Part shown: in pieces, positions 60,191 to 64,000 of the stretch
Layout of the letters: every line of letters begins with the position of its first letter
Position numbering within the stretch: position 1 is the stretch's first letter
Source: Malurus cyaneus samueli
Taxonomy: Eukaryota > Chordata > Aves > Passeriformes > Maluridae
Direction: 5' to 3'
Assembly: GCA_009741485.1 (NCBI GenBank)
Contig: CM019238.1
Span: forward strand, 8,103,477-8,167,476
DNA length: 64,000 nt
Position numbers and translations under genes: made by a program
Notes under the pieces: generated by a model
The model's input: the letters and a program-made list of their open reading frames with translations, nothing else
The model's database searches: none
What the model was told of the DNA's origin: nothing

Positions 60191-62059
60191 CGTGGCCTCG
60201 GTGCTGTTTGGGGAATGCAGAGCACTACAGCACAAGGGACATTATAATCCCTTATTTCTACCCTTGCAGATCCTGCCATCAGTGTCAGTGCTGTTTGAGG
60301 CAATAGCCCTGGCTAGCTCAGCAGGTGCACTCACCATATGTCAGAGCCCTGTAACTGATCACAGACATATGTGCAAAAATTAGCAATAAAGCAATGTGAA
60401 GGCTGCAGTGGAGATTTAATCCTCTGCTGTGCTGGGCTTATTGTCTCTGCTGTGCCAAAGCATCCAAACGTGTGTTTAGCTTCGGGCCTGTCATCAGTCC
60501 TAGAAAAGTCAATGCAAAACTCGAGCCTTAAATACTCTGGACAGTAAACATTAGGCACTGAGGAGGAAAAAAGTATATTGACAACGGGATCTTTTTTCTC
60601 CCTATGCATTCAGCTACTTTGTTTGCCTTACGTGCGGTTCTTTAGGCACTGCCTCTGTTCTTTACAACACACAGAGGCATTAAGGCATTTGCCTTCATTG
60701 TGCTGAGCAAAGAATAAAGAAGAATCCTTGCTCTGAAGTGCTTAAGTCTAAAAAAAAAGAAACTAATAGCTTACCTCACTTTTAATTCTGCGGGCTGAAC
60801 TGGCAAGAAGCACACGTGGGCCTTGCATCCTCAGTTTCCTTTTTATTTTGGGGACATTTTGAAATTTCCCATCCTGTTTTCTGCTGTGGGGGCAGAAGAG
60901 CACAGCTTCCTTTTGCTCTGCTTCCCCCTTTCAGCATTTTGACATTTCATTGCTTCTTCCACTCCTCCCAGGGCAAGGATTCTCCATGTCCCCCAGCCTT
61001 TCCCCATGACTTTGTTCTGTTCTGGAGAGTTGAAGTTTTACAGGGAAAATAGGCAAAGGTGTGGTGAGCCTCTTGTTGTGCTGCTTGTGCCAAAGAATCC
61101 TGTGATGTGTAGGGCACTAATAATTTCCTTTTATTGTGGTTCCACATGTAAAGGTGTCTGCAGGGACACAGATGGCTTGGGGTTTTCTGTTAAATTTATG
61201 TTTCCCTCCATTTTCTGTAAAATCAAATTGATTCTTCTCTGCTATGATTTCATTCTCAGAAATATGGACCTTCCTCTGGTGCTGATGTGAAGTTTCTACA
61301 TTGCACTGAAGTAGAACAACGCAGTTAAAGAGAGCATGAGACCTCACAAGTTTTGCAGTGCCAGTTATGTGACTGGTGACAAGGGCATGGATCATTTGTT
61401 TTCTTTCTTCACTTTATCTACTTCCAGAGATGTCTGAAGGTAAAAGGAGAAAATGAAAATGAAGGCAGTTTTTATTATTGTTCCTTCACAAGGACTGTAA
61501 AACTTGCTGAGTTTCTGGGTAATACTGCTGTGATACACACCTGTGTAGAAGTTAAACTTGGATTTGATGAGAAAAGCCTGGTTTTACTCCCTTCCTAGCA
61601 GAAGACTTAACCTATGTAAGGCAAGGTAAGTCTGCTCACTAAGATTAAATGGGTCTTGTTGAAACCAATAATTCACAATTGAACCAATTAAGAGTATTTT
61701 TAACCAAACCAACGAAAAAAGACCTTGCAGATAGAGTCCAGTATTAGCAATATTAATCTGAATTTCAACCAATGAAAATGACAAGCACAAAGTAGTGGGA
61801 ATGAAAGCCACATTTCTCACTGTTATAGTGAGCAGATATTTTGGAGGAGTGTGTAACTGAGCTGGAGAGTCTTTTTGGGGAAGAACTTGAACGTGTGCTG
61901 AGTGTTTCTGTCAATGAGAATGGTGGTGTTTGATAAAGACAGCTCTTCCTTTTCTCGTAATTTTTCAGACCACATGACAAGGATTGCACAGTGCATTGTT
62001 AAATGCCTACACAATTAGAGATGCTAAAAAGCTTTGGTCAGATCTTTGTCCTCATAATT
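60191..62059. other. Non-coding sequence, nothing recognised
   Basis: Single-copy sequence with short unsupported frames on both strands. An imperfect inverted repeat around 61604-61633 is too weak to call. Confidence 0.55.
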
Positions 62060-62340
62060 AAACATGCATGGTGGTAATCAATGTGTAATGATAATGAATA
62101 AAAGCCAATAGAAGGACTGCTATTAGGGCTTTTTAATTTGCTGTTTGTGTGTGTCTGTTACGGGACTTCCTATTAAGGAGAACAATACCTTATTATTTAA
62201 GCCATTTTACTAATTGCACCTGCTATAAGTGATAAAATGATATATTATAAAACCAGTACTGTGCAGTTAGATGGTTGATTAATTTATTAGCTCAAAGATA
62301 AATTTGTACTTCTCTTTTCAATGTAATGGGAATCTAGAGA
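62060..62340. promoter_or_regulatory. Candidate conserved non-coding element
   Basis: An AT-rich block with varied words includes GACTTCCT (ETS-type), GAACAATA (SOX-type), CACCTG (E-box) and several TAATT/ATTAAT cores. No repeat or frame was seen. Texture and motif content suggest an enhancer; conservation is untested. Confidence 0.32.
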
Positions 62341-64000
62341 AGATGTTTTCTCAGCAGGTTACCAGTTCTTAATTACCAGCTTCTTGGTCTCTCATAGTAT
62401 GAAAATCTTGAAATCAAAATATTTTTGAAAGCTAGTGTTCTCAGTGCTTCTACCTCTACTCTGCATCAACCTGTGTTAAGATGCTTATTTTAAACTCACT
62501 TTTGTGTAATTTCATTGAAACTTTCAGATATATAGAGCAGGCAGCTAAAACACACAGCAGATTATGCAATTGTCTGTTTTGGTGCAGGGAAATGAGTACA
62601 AAGGATTAAGTATCATTGACTTTTGCTTTAAGTTTTTCCTAATGAATTTTTATCTGAGTGATGAACACAATTAAGTTGAGAATGTGTGTGATATTCCAGC
62701 TGTGGACTGCTGTTGACTGGGCTGTACTGTTTCTTATCTTCTATCACATAAAAAGGTGACCTATTTATTAGAGTTTGTTTCTAATATTAAAAGACTCCAA
62801 TTAAATAAAAAATACTAAATGGAATAGAACATGAAAATCTCTATTGGTAACACATTTTGTGAATGAGATGGGTCTACTCTGTGCATTCAGTAGCTCATAA
62901 TTTCAAAACTATTTCTTATGGATTACTGATTCTGTAAATACAGGAAAAAAAAGAACATTATTTTGTAAAATGGCCATTGGTCAGATACTGAAAATGAAAG
63001 GGTCAAATTGCAGCTCCTCCTCCTCTATAATTTGAAAGCTGGTATATGTGAAACATCAGAATAAAGCTCTTCTGTCTCGTAACATTGATTTTGAGTGTGA
63101 GATACAAACAGTATATCAATCAGCTCTGGCCAAGAACAGTAAAAAACCTTACAAGGACAGAGTTTTCTCTTTTCTGAGGTCATCTGTTCTGGAGGTTGCA
63201 TTTTGAATCCAGAATTAGAAATGGTGAATTTTGGAATTCTCATTTGCTCTTCATATTTGGATATTCCAGGGGCCAGCATTTATTAGATAAGAACACTGAG
63301 TGGATTTAGAGAAGTTATGAGAAACTCTTCCTTCTTTTTCATTTGAGTTTTGAATGGATTAATTGTTTAGGGCACTGTGTACACTCATTTGTGTTGATTT
63401 CCATGACCCTTTACTAAAATTACTTGCTGGAAATCTAACCTGGTGCAATTATAGTGAAAATCAAAAAATTACTTGCACACCCATGAAATTGTGTCTTTTT
63501 CAAAATGCTGCAATCTCCAGACAGTTCCTGAAATTTTCATAGAACAGAGTATTTGAAGGAAGGCAGATTTATTTGGGCAGGGTGAAGAGGATGGGAACCT
63601 CTGGGTACAGGTAGGATGATTTCAGAGGTAAAAAACACAGTGAAACTGAAAAGGTTTAATGGGGCTGTGAGCTGCTGTTGGCTGGTATTTAATGGTTCAG
63701 TGACTTGAAACACCTGCTCTTCGAAGTGAGCACGTTTCAGGGAATCTAGGAGTCCCAAATCATCTTGGAGCCAAGATAGTTTCATAAATTCTAACAAACT
63801 GGGGTTCAGAAAGCCAGGATGGCTCAGCTGAAAAAGCTGGGACTCTGTCCCTGTGTCTGGTACACAGAAAAAGGGTTTGGAAGAACTCTGAGACTGGAAA
63901 ACAGAAATTTCAGTCAGCTGCCCCTGGTATGAGGATGCATTTTGGAAACACAGTGTTTCTGAAGCAAGAGAATTTCTATTAAATGTTCCTTGTAGAAGGA
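62341..64000. other. Non-coding sequence, nothing recognised
   Basis: AT-rich single-copy sequence. Minus-strand frames at 63.0-63.3 kb and 63.5-63.8 kb lack motif or splice support. Confidence 0.55.

Noticed and set aside
1..64000. Endogenous retrovirus, CRISPR array, tRNA, rRNA or known microRNA
   Set aside because: No pol-like frame, LTR pair, spaced direct-repeat array, cloverleaf or familiar microRNA seed and stem was found on either strand. This was by eye, so short or diverged cases could be missed.

Overview
The window looks like a piece of a bird nuclear chromosome, and almost all of it is non-coding. It is AT-rich (roughly 40% GC by eye) and CpG-poor. It contains no bacterial-style gene packing and very few interspersed repeats. 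The repeats I recognise best are CR1 LINE 3' ends (46.70-46.89 kb and 36.60-36.71 kb), which carry the bird CR1 signature of a gapped ATTCTRTG tail next to a GGTTGGAAGGGAC-type block. A much older sauropsid CR1-like fragment lies near 38.8 kb. Short A/C-rich and T-rich low-complexity runs of the kind common in bird DNA are scattered through the window. Species cannot be told from this.

I recognise no gene with confidence. Most open frames are chance frames without a protein family, splice context or codon signal. The best coding candidate is on the minus strand at 34.56-35.23 kb. There, three consecutive open blocks (35231-35071, 34972-34874, 34745-34563) have splice-like boundaries and compatible phases. 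They would be separated by very short introns of 98 and 128 bases. I cannot name the product, and chance remains possible. A weaker acceptor-preceded frame lies at 39.60-39.96 kb on the same strand, and a 306-codon open frame at 6.0-6.9 kb is the longest in the window.

Layout: 1-12.9 kb is single-copy sequence with three blocks that read like conserved non-coding elements (about 1.1, 7.0 and 8.1 kb), two low-complexity runs and the long frame. 12.9-28.8 kb holds a perfect 12-bp hairpin stem joined to an A/C-rich run, a degenerate minisatellite (16.83-16.93 kb), poly-T tracts and a purine-rich patch. 28.8-40 kb is the most structured part: a diverged direct repeat of about 155 bp (32.60 and 35.69 kb), the spliced-frame candidate, a CNE-like block and two CR1 relics. 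40-64 kb contains six more CNE-like blocks, a 17-bp-stem hairpin (42.57 kb), the clearest CR1, a pyrimidine-rich stretch (53.1-53.7 kb) and the most CpG-dense patch of the window (56.2-56.6 kb).

The overall picture is an intergenic or large-intron interval, possibly in the regulatory neighbourhood of a developmental gene. That last step is inference: conservation, transcription and synteny cannot be read from one sequence. All CNE calls rest on sequence texture and motif content, not on an alignment.
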